Origin: UKL13-2 sp043744255
GTDB taxonomy: Bacteria > Pseudomonadota > Gammaproteobacteria > Burkholderiales > Usitatibacteraceae
Direction: 5' to 3'
Length of the DNA stretch: 64,000 bases
Assembly (NCBI GenBank): GCA_043744255.1
Contig: JAYTVA010000041.1
Coordinates: forward strand, 1-64,000
Position numbers and translations under genes: made by a program. Below the pieces are notes generated by a model. That model was given only the letters and a program-made list of their open reading frames with translations. It did no database searches and was not told the DNA's origin. Of this stretch, positions 34,584-44,640 are shown piece by piece. The first letter of the stretch is position 1. Each line of letters starts with the position of its first letter.

Positions 34584-35405
34584 TTAGCGAGGCCAGCGCC
34601 CGCCGCTCACGCGCGGAATGCCAGCGAGATCAGTGACGCAAAAGCGATCAGTAAATCCATGCGTGGCCAATAGTGTTGCGCAGTGCGGTGCTTGATCGTA
34701 TCCGTGCTCAAACATCAGGATCCCATTTGCGTTGAGATGCGCGGAGGCGGACTCGATGATGTGACGAAGGCAGGCGAGGCCGCCTTGGTGGGGTTCGTTG
34801 TCGGTGAGCGCCGCGATCGGCTCGAAGCGCAAATCGCCTTCGCTGAGATGCTTGTCACCGTGCGCGATGTACGGCGGGTTGGAAACGATGCAATCAAATT
34901 TTTGGTCGCCAAATTCTGTAAACCAGTTGCTGACAACGAACGAAACTTTTGCGCCGAGTGACTCGGCATTTTTTCGTGCAATCGCTAGCGCGCCCGTTGA
35001 AAAATCGCTTGCGGTCACGACCATGCCCGGCGCTTCGATGGCGATGGTAATGCCGATGGCACCGCTGCCTGTGCCTAGATCAAGCACGGTGGCATCCTTG
35101 GAAAGCCGTGCCAGTGCTTGTTCTACGAGCATTTCAGTTTCCGGGCGCGGGATCAAGACATCGGGTGATACATAAAACCGGCGGCCATAAAACTCGCGCT
35201 CGCCAAGGATGTACGCCATCGGTGTGCCGCGCACGCGCGCAGCGTAGTGCGGTTCAAATTGTGCAAACTCCGCGTCACTCAACACCCGCTCCGGATGCGC
35301 GATCACGCTGGCGCGTGAAATGTGCAACACGGCTTCCAACAACATCTCAATTTCGCGCTTGGCAATGCTGCGCCGCGCGAGCAGCGAGGCGATGGCGACC
35401 GACAT
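34584..35405 (-). CDS. prmC: Peptide chain release factor N5-glutamine methyltransferase
   Basis: PrmC methylates the glutamine of the GGQ motif in release factors using S-adenosylmethionine. The 273-residue protein has LDLGTGSGAIGI (SAM binding) at 108-119, IPRPETEMLVE and the catalytic NPPY at 176-179. Its ATG is immediately after the prfA stop codon, so the enzyme and its substrate are made from one message. Confidence 0.96.
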   Translation of the reverse strand: MSVAIASLLARRSIAKREIEMLLEAVLHISRASVIAHPERVLSDAEFAQFEPHYAARVRGTPMAYILGEREFYGRRFYVSPDVLIPRPETEMLVEQALARLSKDATVLDLGTGSGAIGITIAIEAPGMVVTASDFSTGALAIARKNAESLGAKVSFVVSNWFTEFGDQKFDCIVSNPPYIAHGDKHLSEGDLRFEPIAALTDNEPHQGGLACLRHIIESASAHLNANGILMFEHGYDQAPHCATLLATHGFTDRFCVTDLAGIPRVSGGRWPR

Positions 35406-36488
35406 TTACGCGGTTTCGCCCAGCGCCGATAACAACTCCGCCTGATGCTCCGCCATCAAGCCATCGGTCAATTCGCTCAACTCGCCGTCCATGATGAAAT
35501 CGAGTTTGTAGAGCGTGAGATTGATGCGATGATCGGTCATGCGGCCTTGCGGGAAGTTGTAGGTGCGGATGCGCTCCGAACGGTCACCGGAGCCGATCAA
35601 CGATTTGCGCGTGGCGGCTTCTTTGGCCTGCGCTTCGCGCGTTTGCTTGTCCTTGATGCGCGCAGCCAGCACACGAAACGCCTGCTCTTTATTTTTGTGC
35701 TGCGAGCGGCCATCTTGGCACTCCACCACAATCCCGGTCGGCAAGTGGGTCAAGCGCACCGCCGAATCGGTCTTGTTGATGTGCTGCCCGCCTGCACCTG
35801 AGGCACGAAAAGTATCGACGCGCACTTCAGACGGGTTGATGACCAGATCGCTGACTTCATCGGCTTCCGGCATGACTGCGACTGTAGCAGCGGAGGTGTG
35901 GATACGGCCCTGCGTTTCGGTATCGGGCACGCGTTGCACACGGTGCCCGCCAGATTCGAATTTCAAGCGCGAGTACGCACCCTGACCGACGATGCGAGCG
36001 ATGATTTCTTTGTAGCCACCGACCTCACCCTGCGATTCGGAAATGACTTCAACCTGCCAGCGATTGCGCTCGGCGTAGCGGGTGTACATGCGGAACAAAT
36101 CACCGGCGAAGAGCGCCGATTCGTCGCCGCCGGTGCCAGCACGAATTTCCAGAAAAATATTTTTCTCGTCGTTCGGGTCTTTCGGCAGTAGCGCTTTTTG
36201 CAGATCGATTTCAATGGCTTCCAGTCGCGCGCGGCCGGCCTTGATTTCGTCCTCAGCGAATTCGCGCAACTCAGGGTCCTTGCCCATTTCTTGCGCCGTC
36301 GCTACGTCGCTCTCCGATTTTTGATACTCGTGAAACAGGGCGACCACTGGCGAGATGTCAGAGTGCTCGCGCGTGATTTTGCGATAGCTGTCCATGTTGT
36401 TGACCACGCTAGGTTCGGCCAACAAGCGATCCAGTTCCACCAGCCGCTCGCTTAGCGAGGCCAGTTTTTTTGCGATTGAGTCTTTCAT
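35406..36488 (-). CDS. prfA: Peptide chain release factor 1
   Basis: RF1 releases the finished peptide at UAA and UAG codons. The 360-residue protein has the codon-recognition motif of PxT form (PDT at 188-190) and the catalytic GGQ at 233-235 in SGAGGQHINKTDSAVR. Length and C-terminus are normal. It overlaps hemA by four bases (ATGA) and abuts prmC. Confidence 0.97.
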   Translation of the reverse strand: MKDSIAKKLASLSERLVELDRLLAEPSVVNNMDSYRKITREHSDISPVVALFHEYQKSESDVATAQEMGKDPELREFAEDEIKAGRARLEAIEIDLQKALLPKDPNDEKNIFLEIRAGTGGDESALFAGDLFRMYTRYAERNRWQVEVISESQGEVGGYKEIIARIVGQGAYSRLKFESGGHRVQRVPDTETQGRIHTSAATVAVMPEADEVSDLVINPSEVRVDTFRASGAGGQHINKTDSAVRLTHLPTGIVVECQDGRSQHKNKEQAFRVLAARIKDKQTREAQAKEAATRKSLIGSGDRSERIRTYNFPQGRMTDHRINLTLYKLDFIMDGELSELTDGLMAEHQAELLSALGETA

Positions 36489-37744
36489 GATTCCGGTTCG
36501 TTGTAGAGCTTGTCGAGCGCGTCCGACAATGCGTCGCGCTCAGAGCCGACGCTGCGATTCAGCGCAGTGAGCGGGCGATGTAGAAATTTATTGGCGAGTC
36601 CGTGTGCGAGTGCGTCGAGCACCTTGGTTGGGTCTTCGCCTTTGGCGAGCAGCTTGTACGCGCGCTCCAATTCGGCTTGGCGATATTGATCGACCGTGCC
36701 ACGCATTTGCTGAATCATTGGCACTGAACTACGCGCGTCGAGCCACTGCATGAATTCACTGGTGCGCTGGTTGATGATGATGTCGGCCTCGGCAATCGCG
36801 GCCTCGCGCTTCTCGACGTTTTGCTGGATCACGCGGCCAAGGCTGTCGAGCGTATGTAAGTAAATGTCATCGAGGTTGCCGACTTCGGCTTCAACATCGC
36901 GCGGCACGGCAAGATCGACGATGAACATCGGCTTGTGACGGCGTTGCTTGAGGGCACGTTCAATCATGCCCTTGCCGATGATTGGTAGCGTGGACGCCGT
37001 GGAAGTGATGACGGCATCGAATTCATGAATGCGTTCCGGCAATTCCTGCAAGGTAATCGCGCTGGCGTGAAAGCGTTGCGCCAACTCGCGGCCACGCTCC
37101 AACGTGCGATTGGCGACCACGATTTGCATGGGCGATTGCGCGGCGAAATGGGTGGCGGCAAGCTCAATCATTTCGCCGACGCCGACCAACAGCACCTTGA
37201 TGTCGCGAATGTCACCGAACAATTGCTGCGCGAGTTTTAATGACGCCGCCGCCATGCTGACCGAGGTGCTGCCAATGGCGGTTTGCGAGCGCACTTCCTT
37301 GGCGACTTTGAAGGTTTCTTGAAATAGGCGATCCAGGGGACCGGATAGCGCATTAGCTTCGGCGGCCACTTTCACCGCCAATTTCACCTGCCCCAAAATC
37401 TGCGGCTCGCCCAAGATCATCGAGTCGAGACCGCTGGCGACGCGAAACGAATGACGTGGGACTTCAGCTTCGCTCAAGGTATAAAAGTGCGAACTGAGAT
37501 CGAGCCCCTTCACCGCCGGAACCGACGATAACCAACGTGCAGTGCGCGCCAATACGTCGTCGTTTTGTGCACGTAGGTAAATTTCGGTGCGATTGCAGGT
37601 CGAGACCAGCGCGAGTTCCTGCGCGTTGGTTTCGCTGCGTAGCGACGCAATGGCGTCACGCTGCGCTTCGAGCGGGAACGCCACGCGCTCGCGCACCTCG
37701 ATGGGTGCGGTGCGGTAGTTGAGTCCTAGGGCGAAGAGCGGCAT
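36485..37744 (-). CDS. hemA: Glutamyl-tRNA reductase
   Basis: HemA reduces glutamyl-tRNA to glutamate-1-semialdehyde, the first committed step of tetrapyrrole synthesis. The 419-residue protein begins MPLFALGLNYRTAPIEVRER and carries LVSTCNRTEIY with the catalytic Cys, LGEPQILGQVK, and the NADPH motif LLVGVGEMIELAATHF. I use the ATG at 37744, although the frame is open 56 codons further without similarity. The 266 bases upstream of it up to the peroxidase gene hold no gene. Confidence 0.97.
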   Translation of the reverse strand: MPLFALGLNYRTAPIEVRERVAFPLEAQRDAIASLRSETNAQELALVSTCNRTEIYLRAQNDDVLARTARWLSSVPAVKGLDLSSHFYTLSEAEVPRHSFRVASGLDSMILGEPQILGQVKLAVKVAAEANALSGPLDRLFQETFKVAKEVRSQTAIGSTSVSMAAASLKLAQQLFGDIRDIKVLLVGVGEMIELAATHFAAQSPMQIVVANRTLERGRELAQRFHASAITLQELPERIHEFDAVITSTASTLPIIGKGMIERALKQRRHKPMFIVDLAVPRDVEAEVGNLDDIYLHTLDSLGRVIQQNVEKREAAIAEADIIINQRTSEFMQWLDARSSVPMIQQMRGTVDQYRQAELERAYKLLAKGEDPTKVLDALAHGLANKFLHRPLTALNRSVGSERDALSDALDKLYNEPES

Positions 37745-38010
37745 GGGCGCAGGGTGGGCGTAGGCAGGGCGCGGCGTGAATGTGCAGAGCGTGTGCAGAC
37801 GGTGTGCAGAGGAAAATACCGCTCGAATTATAGCAGTCGGCCTCTTTCGGGCTGCGGGCAGGCGCTCCGTTTGTGGCGTGGATGGCGGCGCGGTTGGCTG
37901 CATTCGCGCCAAGATCGTGTCCTGCCCATATTGTCAGTTTTCGTCAATTGCCCCTCGGCGGCAGTGCGTTTGGACTACACTCATGGGTTGAAAGCGATTG
38001 GGGTCACTGC

Positions 38011-38571
38011 ATGGATATGTTGGTTCGTGGCATTGTCGTTCTCGTGATGGTCGGTTGGTTCGGGGCAGCGTCGGCGCAGGCATCTCCCGAATGTCCGCCG
38101 CTGCTTAGACAGAAATTCAAGACGCTGCAAGGCAAGCCGCAGGATTTTTGCCAGTTCGCCGGGAAGGTGGTGCTGGTGGTCAATACCGCCAGCTACTGCG
38201 GTTACACCGAGCAATACAAAGGTTTGCAGGCGATTTACGACAAGTACAAGGATGCAGGGTTGGTCGTGGTCGGCTTCCCGGCCAACGATTTTGGGAAACA
38301 GGAGCCGGGCTCCAATGCTGAAGTGGCTGATTTTTGTGAGCGTACCTACAAAGTGAAATTCCCCATGATGGAGAAGACCTCTGTGCTCGGCGGCCAAGCG
38401 AACCTGTTACACGAAGCGCTGTTTAAGGCAACGGGTGAACGACCGCAGTGGAATTTCCATAAATTTCTCATCGGACGCGACGGCAGCACCGTGAACAGTT
38501 TTGGCAGCCGTGTTGCGCCGCAGTCGGACGAATTTTTGCGGCAACTGGAAGCTTCGTTGGCAAGCAAATAA
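38011..38571 (+). CDS. Glutathione peroxidase family protein, exported
   Basis: A 186-residue thiol peroxidase of the GPx fold. NTASYCGYTEQYKGLQ holds the peroxidatic Cys63, and FPANDFGKQEPGSN and WNFHKFLIGRDG supply the Asn/Trp of the catalytic tetrad. An N-terminal hydrophobic segment (IVVLVMVGWFGAASAQA) indicates export to the periplasm, less usual than the cytosolic forms. It uses Cys, not selenocysteine, and probably thioredoxin-like reductants. It is monocistronic. Confidence 0.93.
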   Translation: MDMLVRGIVVLVMVGWFGAASAQASPECPPLLRQKFKTLQGKPQDFCQFAGKVVLVVNTASYCGYTEQYKGLQAIYDKYKDAGLVVVGFPANDFGKQEPGSNAEVADFCERTYKVKFPMMEKTSVLGGQANLLHEALFKATGERPQWNFHKFLIGRDGSTVNSFGSRVAPQSDEFLRQLEASLASK

Positions 38572-38647
38572 GTTAAGCGTTACAATGCCTTACCGTAAAA
38601 GCGTAAAGTATTTTCTCAATAATCTTTAACGAGTTCACCAGACCAAT

Positions 38648-40369
38648 ATGGCCGCTGCCGTCGCAACCACATTTAGCCCGCTAGGACGCGCCCTCGTCCA
38701 GCAGGGAAAGCTCGTTCAGCTTGATGCGAATGCGATTCAGGCCGAGGCGAAGCGCAACCATATTTCATTTATTGAGCAATTGGTGGCGTCGAAGAAAATT
38801 TCCGCGAGGGAAGTTGCGCTATTTGCCGCGCAAACGTTCGGCGCGCCGCTAGTGGATTTGGCCGCCATCGACCCGGAACAGCTGCCAACGACATTGGTCG
38901 ACCTGAAGCTGGTTACGTCCAAGCGCGCGCTGCCCTTGCTGAAACGCGGTAATCGTTTATTCGTCGCGGTCTCTGACCCGACCAACGAGCAGGCCCTATC
39001 TGAGCTGAAGTTCGCTACCGGGATGACGGTAGACCCGATTGTCGTCGATGAAGATCGCCTTGCAATTTTGTTGAAGAAGCTTAGCGAATCCGGTGGCAAA
39101 GCCCTGGATCAATTGATCGGTGACGACATCAATCTTGACGAGCTCGAGATGGCGGGGGGCGAATTGGCTCCTGGCATCGATACGGCGGTGACCGACGATA
39201 TTGACGACGCGCCCGTCGTGAAGTATGTGCAAAAAATTCTGCTCGACGCCATCAACGGTGGCGCGTCCGACATTCACTTCGAGCCGTTCGAAAAGTTCTA
39301 TCGCATTCGTTACCGTCAGGACGGTATTTTGTACGACGTGGCGCAACCGCCGCTGGCGATCAAGGAAAAAGTTGCCTCGCGTATCAAAGTGGTATCCAAA
39401 CTCGATATTTCAGAAAAACGCGTGCCGCAAGACGGGCGGATGAAATTGAGGTTGTCAGCTACGCGCGCCATCGATTTTCGCGTCTCGACCTTGCCGACCT
39501 TGTTTGGCGAAAAGATCTGTATGCGTATTCTTGACCCCAGTAGTGCCACACTGGGCATCGAAGCGCTAGGCTATGAGCCCGATCAAAAAGAGTTGCTGAT
39601 GAACGCGATTCAGCGGCCATACGGCATGGTCCTGGTCACGGGCCCGACCGGCTCTGGCAAAACCGTTTCGCTCTACACCTGCCTCAACATCTTGAACAAA
39701 CCCGGCATCAATATCTCGACGGCCGAAGACCCGGCTGAGATTAACCTGCCCGGCATCAATCAGGTCAACGTCAACGATAAAGCCGGTCTGACCTTTGCGG
39801 TCGCGCTCAAAGCGTTTCTGCGCCAAGATCCCGACATCATCATGGTCGGTGAGATCCGTGATCTGGAGACGGGTGAAATTTCCATTAAAGCTGCGCAAAC
39901 CGGGCACATGGTGATGTCAACCCTGCACACCAACGATGCGCCGGCGACGCTGACGCGTTTGATGAACATGGGTGTGGCGCCGTTCAATATTGCGTCCAGC
40001 GTTATTTTGATCACCGCGCAGCGTCTTGCGCGCAAGTTGTGCGTGTGCAAGCGCCCGCAAGAAATTCCCAAGGAAGCGTTGTTGCGTGCGGGTTTTAATG
40101 AAGAACAACTCGATGATAGCTGGCAGCCTTACGGCCCTGTGGGCTGTGATATTTGCAAGACCACCGGCTACAAGGGTCGCGTGGGCATTTATCAAGTCAT
40201 GCCGATTTCAGATGAGATGCAGCGCATCATCATGAAGAATGGTACCTCGATTGACATCGCCGATCAGGCGCGCCGTGAAGGCATCGCCGATCTTCGTACC
40301 TCTGGCTTACGAAAAGTTAAAGCGGGTCTCACTTCGCTGGCCGAGGTGGAATCTGTCACCAACGCTTAG
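38648..40369 (+). CDS. pilB: Type IV pilus assembly ATPase
   Basis: PilB powers pilus extension at the inner membrane. The 573-residue protein has an N-terminal MshEN-like region, then the secretion-ATPase core: Walker A GPTGSGKT at 332-339, the Asp box with AEDPAEINLPG, Walker B DIIMVGEIRD and GHMVMSTLHTND. Two CxxC-type pairs near the C-terminus (LCVCKRP and CDICKTTGYKGRVG) bind zinc. It begins a pilB-pilC-pilD run. Confidence 0.97.
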   Translation: MAAAVATTFSPLGRALVQQGKLVQLDANAIQAEAKRNHISFIEQLVASKKISAREVALFAAQTFGAPLVDLAAIDPEQLPTTLVDLKLVTSKRALPLLKRGNRLFVAVSDPTNEQALSELKFATGMTVDPIVVDEDRLAILLKKLSESGGKALDQLIGDDINLDELEMAGGELAPGIDTAVTDDIDDAPVVKYVQKILLDAINGGASDIHFEPFEKFYRIRYRQDGILYDVAQPPLAIKEKVASRIKVVSKLDISEKRVPQDGRMKLRLSATRAIDFRVSTLPTLFGEKICMRILDPSSATLGIEALGYEPDQKELLMNAIQRPYGMVLVTGPTGSGKTVSLYTCLNILNKPGINISTAEDPAEINLPGINQVNVNDKAGLTFAVALKAFLRQDPDIIMVGEIRDLETGEISIKAAQTGHMVMSTLHTNDAPATLTRLMNMGVAPFNIASSVILITAQRLARKLCVCKRPQEIPKEALLRAGFNEEQLDDSWQPYGPVGCDICKTTGYKGRVGIYQVMPISDEMQRIIMKNGTSIDIADQARREGIADLRTSGLRKVKAGLTSLAEVESVTNA

Positions 40370-40453
40370 GGTAATTACGCCTGAGCGGAGCATTGCACCT
40401 GCAGTAAATAGCGAAGCGACACGGATCGACTCGCCACAACCAAGGAGTGGCCC

Positions 40454-41689
40454 ATGGCTACCACAGCACCACCGCGCGCCAAAGATAAAACCGCCGTCAA
40501 GGTCTTTACTTTTCTGTGGGAGGCGAAAGATAAAACTGGAAAAATCGTCAAGGGCGAGATGCGCGCCTCGGGCGAAGCCATCGTCAATTCCACCTTGCGG
40601 AAGCAGGGTCTGCGCGACCTGAAAGTCAAAAAAGTTTCGGGGCGCTCCGGCAAGAAAATTACCGGCATGGACATCGCGTTTTTCACCCGCCAGCTCGCCA
40701 CCATGATGAAGGCTGGCGTGCCGCTGTTGCAGTCGTTCGACATCGTGGCCAAGGGTCACTCGAATCCTTCCGTCACCAAGTTGCTGATGGACATCAAGAC
40801 CGAGGTCGAGACAGGTAGCAGCTTGGCGCAGTCGTTCCGCAAATACCCACTTTATTTTGATTCGTTGTACTGCAATCTGGTCGGCGCGGGTGAGCAGGCC
40901 GGTATTTTGGATGCGTTGCTGGATCGACTTGCCACGTATCAGGAAAAAATTATCGCCATCAAGGGCAAGATCAAAAAGGCGCTGTTCTATCCCGTGTCGA
41001 TCCTGATCGTGGCGTTTGGTGTCACCGCCGTCATCATGATTTTTGTGATCCCGCAGTTCAAGTCGCTGTTCCAAGGCTTCGGTGCGGCGTTACCAGGGCC
41101 GACCGTGTTTGTGATGGAGTTGTCGGATATTTTTGTCGGCTATTGGTACATCATCTTCCCGGCAATCTTTGGCTCGATTTGGCTGTTCTTCAACACGCTT
41201 AAACGCAGCGAAAAAATGCAATTCGGTATGGATCGCCTGATGCTGAAACTTCCCGTGGTGGGCGACCTCGTCCGCAAGGCCACCATCGCGCGCTGGACGC
41301 GCACGCTATCGACGATGTTTGCCGCTGGTGTGCCCTTGGTGGAAGCGCTGGATTCGGTGGCCGGTGCCGCCGGTAACCGCGTCTACTATCAAGCGACCAA
41401 GCGGATTCAGGCCGAAGTCAGTACCGGTTCCAGTCTCACTGTGTCGATGCAAAACAGCGGCGTGTTTCCTAATATGGTGCTGCAAATGTGCGCTATCGGT
41501 GAGGAGTCTGGTGCGCTTGATAGCATGCTGGGCAAGGTCGCTGACTTCTTCGAGCGCGAGGTCGATGATGCCGTCGACGCGCTGTCGAGCTTGATGGAGC
41601 CAATGATTATGGTGGTGCTGGGCGTTCTGATTGGTGGTCTGGTGATCGCCATGTACCTGCCGATCTTCAAGATGGGTCAAGTGGTTTAA
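40454..41689 (+). CDS. pilC: Type IV pilus inner-membrane platform protein
   Basis: A 411-residue protein with two T2SF domains, each with the pattern FTRQLATMMKAGVPLLQSFD and WTRTLSTMFAAGVPLVEALD, and three to four membrane segments. PilC couples the PilB motor to pilin polymerisation. It follows pilB by 84 bases and precedes pilD by 49. Confidence 0.97.
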   Translation: MATTAPPRAKDKTAVKVFTFLWEAKDKTGKIVKGEMRASGEAIVNSTLRKQGLRDLKVKKVSGRSGKKITGMDIAFFTRQLATMMKAGVPLLQSFDIVAKGHSNPSVTKLLMDIKTEVETGSSLAQSFRKYPLYFDSLYCNLVGAGEQAGILDALLDRLATYQEKIIAIKGKIKKALFYPVSILIVAFGVTAVIMIFVIPQFKSLFQGFGAALPGPTVFVMELSDIFVGYWYIIFPAIFGSIWLFFNTLKRSEKMQFGMDRLMLKLPVVGDLVRKATIARWTRTLSTMFAAGVPLVEALDSVAGAAGNRVYYQATKRIQAEVSTGSSLTVSMQNSGVFPNMVLQMCAIGEESGALDSMLGKVADFFEREVDDAVDALSSLMEPMIMVVLGVLIGGLVIAMYLPIFKMGQVV

Positions 41690-41738
41690 TCGCGGGATCG
41701 GACGCGGCGTTCGCGCTGCGTCCACGACAAAAATAACA

Positions 41739-42623
41739 ATGGAAATAATCGACACCTTTCGCGCAGTCCCTTGGTTTTTCATTGGCACCGCTGGGGTCGT
41801 TGGCCTGATGGTCGGCAGCTTTTTGAACGTCGTCATTCATCGCATGCCGAAAATGATGGATGCCGATTGGCGGCAGCAATGCATCGAGTTTTTGCATCCG
41901 GAGCAAGCGGAGAAAGATGCAGCATCGCCACCGCCTCGCTACAACTTGGTGGTGCCGCGTTCAGGTTGCCCGAAATGCGGTCACAAAATCACTGCGCTGG
42001 AAAACATCCCGGTACTTAGCTACACATGGTTGCGCGGCAAATGCGCCGGCTGTGGTACAAAAATCAGCATGCGTTATCCGATGGTGGAAGCGCTCACGGG
42101 TGTGTTGACTGCATTAGTGGCATGGCATTTCGGCGTGACTTGGGCGGCGCTGTTCGCGATCCTGTTTCTCTGGGCACTCATCGCGCTGACCTTCATCGAC
42201 GCCGATACCACCCTGTTGCCCGACGACATCACCCTGCCATTGCTGTGGCTCGGTCTGATCGTCAATATCGGCGCGGTGTTTACGCCACTTTCCTCTGCCG
42301 TGATCGGTGCCGTGGCAGGTTATCTGGTGCTGTGGTTGGTCTACTGGGTGTTCAAGTTAGTCACCGGCAAGGAGGGCATGGGCTACGGCGATTTCAAGCT
42401 GCTGGCGGCCATCGGCGCATGGTTGGGCTGGCAAATTTTGCCCATCGTTATTTTGTTGTCCGCGCTGGTCGGTGCGGTCGTCGGCATCATTGGCATCATG
42501 GTGCAAGGCCGCGAGCGGGGTGCGAAGCTGCCGTTCGGCCCCTACCTTTCCGCAGCAGGCTTTATCGCGATGATTTGGGGCGTGCAGTTGAACGCGTGGT
42601 ACCTCGGCAAGATTCCGTCCTGA
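41739..42623 (+). CDS. pilD: Prepilin peptidase / N-methyltransferase
   Basis: PilD cleaves the leader of type IV prepilins and methylates the new N-terminus. The 294-residue protein has GSFLNVVIHRMP, a zinc region with two CxxC pairs (CPKCGHKI, CAGCGTKI), and the two aspartates of the aspartic-protease site in FIDADTTLLPDDI and GMGYGDFKLLA. It is followed directly by coaE. Confidence 0.97.
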   Translation: MEIIDTFRAVPWFFIGTAGVVGLMVGSFLNVVIHRMPKMMDADWRQQCIEFLHPEQAEKDAASPPPRYNLVVPRSGCPKCGHKITALENIPVLSYTWLRGKCAGCGTKISMRYPMVEALTGVLTALVAWHFGVTWAALFAILFLWALIALTFIDADTTLLPDDITLPLLWLGLIVNIGAVFTPLSSAVIGAVAGYLVLWLVYWVFKLVTGKEGMGYGDFKLLAAIGAWLGWQILPIVILLSALVGAVVGIIGIMVQGRERGAKLPFGPYLSAAGFIAMIWGVQLNAWYLGKIPS

Positions 42624-42624
42624 C

Positions 42625-43257
42625 GTGACCGACGCCGCGCGAAATGCATTCGTGGTCGGTCTGACCGGGGGCATCGGCAGCGGCAAGACCACGGTCGCCA
42701 ATTTATTTCAATCGCTCGGCGCGGGACTGGTCGATACCGATCAAGTTGCGCATGATCTCACTGCCGCCAACGGTGCCGCGATGTCGGCTATCCACGCGGC
42801 GTTCGGGGCAACGGTGATCACCGAGGATGGCGCCATGAATCGTGCCGCGATGCGCGATTTGGTGTTCCGCGATTCATCTAGCAAGGCCAAACTTGAAGCC
42901 ATTTTGCATCCGTTGATTCGCGCTGAGGCAGATCGCCGCGTGCAGCAATCAATTGGGGCTGGCGCACCCTATGTGTTGCTCGCGGTTCCCTTGTTGTTCG
43001 AGTCCTTGAGCTACCGCGCGAGTACGCGTGAAACGCTGGTGGTGGACTGCACCGTTGCCACGCAAATCGCACGCGTGCAGAGCCGCTCAGCACTGTCCGC
43101 CGACGAGGTCGCGCGCATCATTGCCGCGCAAGTGCCGCGTGCGCTGCGCTTGCAACTCGCGGATCGCGTGATCGTGAATGCAGATACGGTCGATGCCCTT
43201 AAAGCGCCTATCGCACAGCTACACGCCCACTACCTGCGGCTCGCGGCCGCATCATGA
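42625..43257 (+). CDS. coaE: Dephospho-CoA kinase
   Basis: CoaE phosphorylates dephospho-CoA, the last step of coenzyme A synthesis. The 210-residue protein has the P-loop GLTGGIGSGKT at 12-22, DTDQVAHDL, and LLFESLSY with DCTVATQIARVQSR. The start is a GTG one base after the pilD stop, the usual coupling in this operon. Confidence 0.96.
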   Translation: MTDAARNAFVVGLTGGIGSGKTTVANLFQSLGAGLVDTDQVAHDLTAANGAAMSAIHAAFGATVITEDGAMNRAAMRDLVFRDSSSKAKLEAILHPLIRAEADRRVQQSIGAGAPYVLLAVPLLFESLSYRASTRETLVVDCTVATQIARVQSRSALSADEVARIIAAQVPRALRLQLADRVIVNADTVDALKAPIAQLHAHYLRLAAAS

Positions 43258-43312
43258 TTTGTAAACCCCGCCCCAATCCGTCACAATTCGGGAATCCCCC
43301 GGAAGTGGCCCC

Positions 43313-44068
43313 GTGATTACCTACGAATATCCGCTGAATGAACGCGTCCGCACCATGTTGCGGCTCGAAGATCTGTTTGATCGCGTGGATTTTTTCATCG
43401 TGCAGGATTCGCCATTGGACCATCAATCCGTCTTGATCGCGATTTTCGAAATTCTCGAGGTCGTCAGTCGCGGCGATTTGAAATCTGACCTGCTGCAAGA
43501 ACTGGATCGCCAGCGCTTGTTTCTCGAAGCCTTGCGTAATAACCCGGCGATTTCCGAACAAAAACTCAACGAAGTTGTCGCTGAAATTGAAATTGCGTTT
43601 GCCGATCTGCTGAGCGCGACCGGAAAGTCGGGGCAGCATCTGCGCGAAAACGAATGGCTCATGACTATCAAGCAACGTGCCGCCATTCCCGGCGGCATCT
43701 GCGAATTCGATCTGCCTTCGTATCATCAATGGCTGCATCGCCCGGCTGCGGAACGCCACGCGGATTTGCGCACTTGGTTGAAGCCACTCGCGGCCATTGG
43801 CCAAGGCCTGCGCATTGTGTTGCGGGTATTGCGCGAAAGCAGCAAAGCCACGCCGCTGGTGGCGTATCGCGGCACTTTCCAGCAAATGCCGATGGAGCGC
43901 GCCGCGCACATGCTGCGTCTGGTGGTGCCGCGCGATTTAGCCTGCGTGCCAGAAATCAGCGCCAACAAGTACGCACTCAATATCCGTTTCATTCTGCCCG
44001 GCAGCATGCAGCGCACCAAACTTTACGAGCACGACGTAGAATTTTCCCTGACTTATTGCAATCTTTAA
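43313..44068 (+). CDS. zapD: Cell division protein ZapD
   Basis: ZapD cross-links FtsZ filaments in the Z-ring. The 251-residue protein starts at GTG (43313) with ITYEYPLNERVRTMLRLEDLF, the diagnostic N-terminus, and has GGICEFDLPSYHQWL and the C-terminal FSLTYCNL. GGAAG lies 8 bases upstream. Gene order coaE-zapD-yacG is conserved in proteobacteria. Confidence 0.96.
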   Translation: MITYEYPLNERVRTMLRLEDLFDRVDFFIVQDSPLDHQSVLIAIFEILEVVSRGDLKSDLLQELDRQRLFLEALRNNPAISEQKLNEVVAEIEIAFADLLSATGKSGQHLRENEWLMTIKQRAAIPGGICEFDLPSYHQWLHRPAAERHADLRTWLKPLAAIGQGLRIVLRVLRESSKATPLVAYRGTFQQMPMERAAHMLRLVVPRDLACVPEISANKYALNIRFILPGSMQRTKLYEHDVEFSLTYCNL

Positions 44069-44084
44069 TACGCATCTTCCTGAT

Positions 44085-44306
44085 ATGCCTCTTCCTTCCG
44101 TCCGCTGCCCGCAATGTGGCAAGCGCAATGAGTACAGCACCGCCAACACCTTCCGCCCGTTTTGCAGCCAGCGTTGCAAGATGATTGATCTCGGCGCTTG
44201 GGCATCTGACCAGTATTCCATTGCCGGGAAAACCCCCGAAGCCGACGACTTTCTTGACGCCCTTGGCGATCCAAATACACCTTCCGCCCCCGACACCCGC
44301 CAGTAA
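44085..44306 (+). CDS. yacG: DNA gyrase inhibitor / zinc-binding protein YacG
   Basis: A 73-residue protein with a four-cysteine zinc site: Cys8, Cys11, Cys27 and Cys31 (CPQCGKRN and FCSQRCKMIDLGAWA). YacG binds GyrB and inhibits gyrase in E. coli. It ends the pil-coaE-zapD-yacG run and is followed by a terminator. Confidence 0.95.
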   Translation: MPLPSVRCPQCGKRNEYSTANTFRPFCSQRCKMIDLGAWASDQYSIAGKTPEADDFLDALGDPNTPSAPDTRQ

Positions 44307-44313
44307 ATCGCCG

Positions 44314-44340
44314 TCGTCAAGTGCGCGATGACGATTTTTT
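44314..44340 (+). terminator. Intrinsic terminator after yacG
   Basis: TCGTCA (44314-44319) pairs with TGACGA (44329-44334), followed directly by six T. The stem is short (6 bp) but well placed, 8 bases after the yacG stop. Confidence 0.6.
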
Positions 44341-44640
44341 CCGTGACTTTTCTTGCCACAGAATGCTGCGCTGCGATAAAATCAGCGGCTGGAGAGAGGG
44401 ATTAGTCTGCACAGCAAACGCAACTTCTCAGCGTGCGCGCCCGTCAATTCTTAGTAATTGACCTTGGCAACTGACTTGTCCTTCCCCGTGTTTTAATGTA
44501 AGCGTTCGCTGGAACATCGTTGGGCGGTCACACTTACAAGCCAAGTGTTCATCAGTAGGCCACCGGGCATTAAACAAGTAGTCAAGTCATCACTCGGCGC
44601 GCTGCGTCGCGTGATTACGTCACCAAGTGAGTATCTCGGC
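44341..44640. other. Non-coding region before the cytochrome oxidase operon
   Basis: Three hundred bases without a recognisable gene. The promoter of the cox operon must lie here, but I cannot pick out convincing -35 and -10 boxes by eye. The coxB frame is open back to 44545, without similarity to homologues in the added part. Confidence 0.4.
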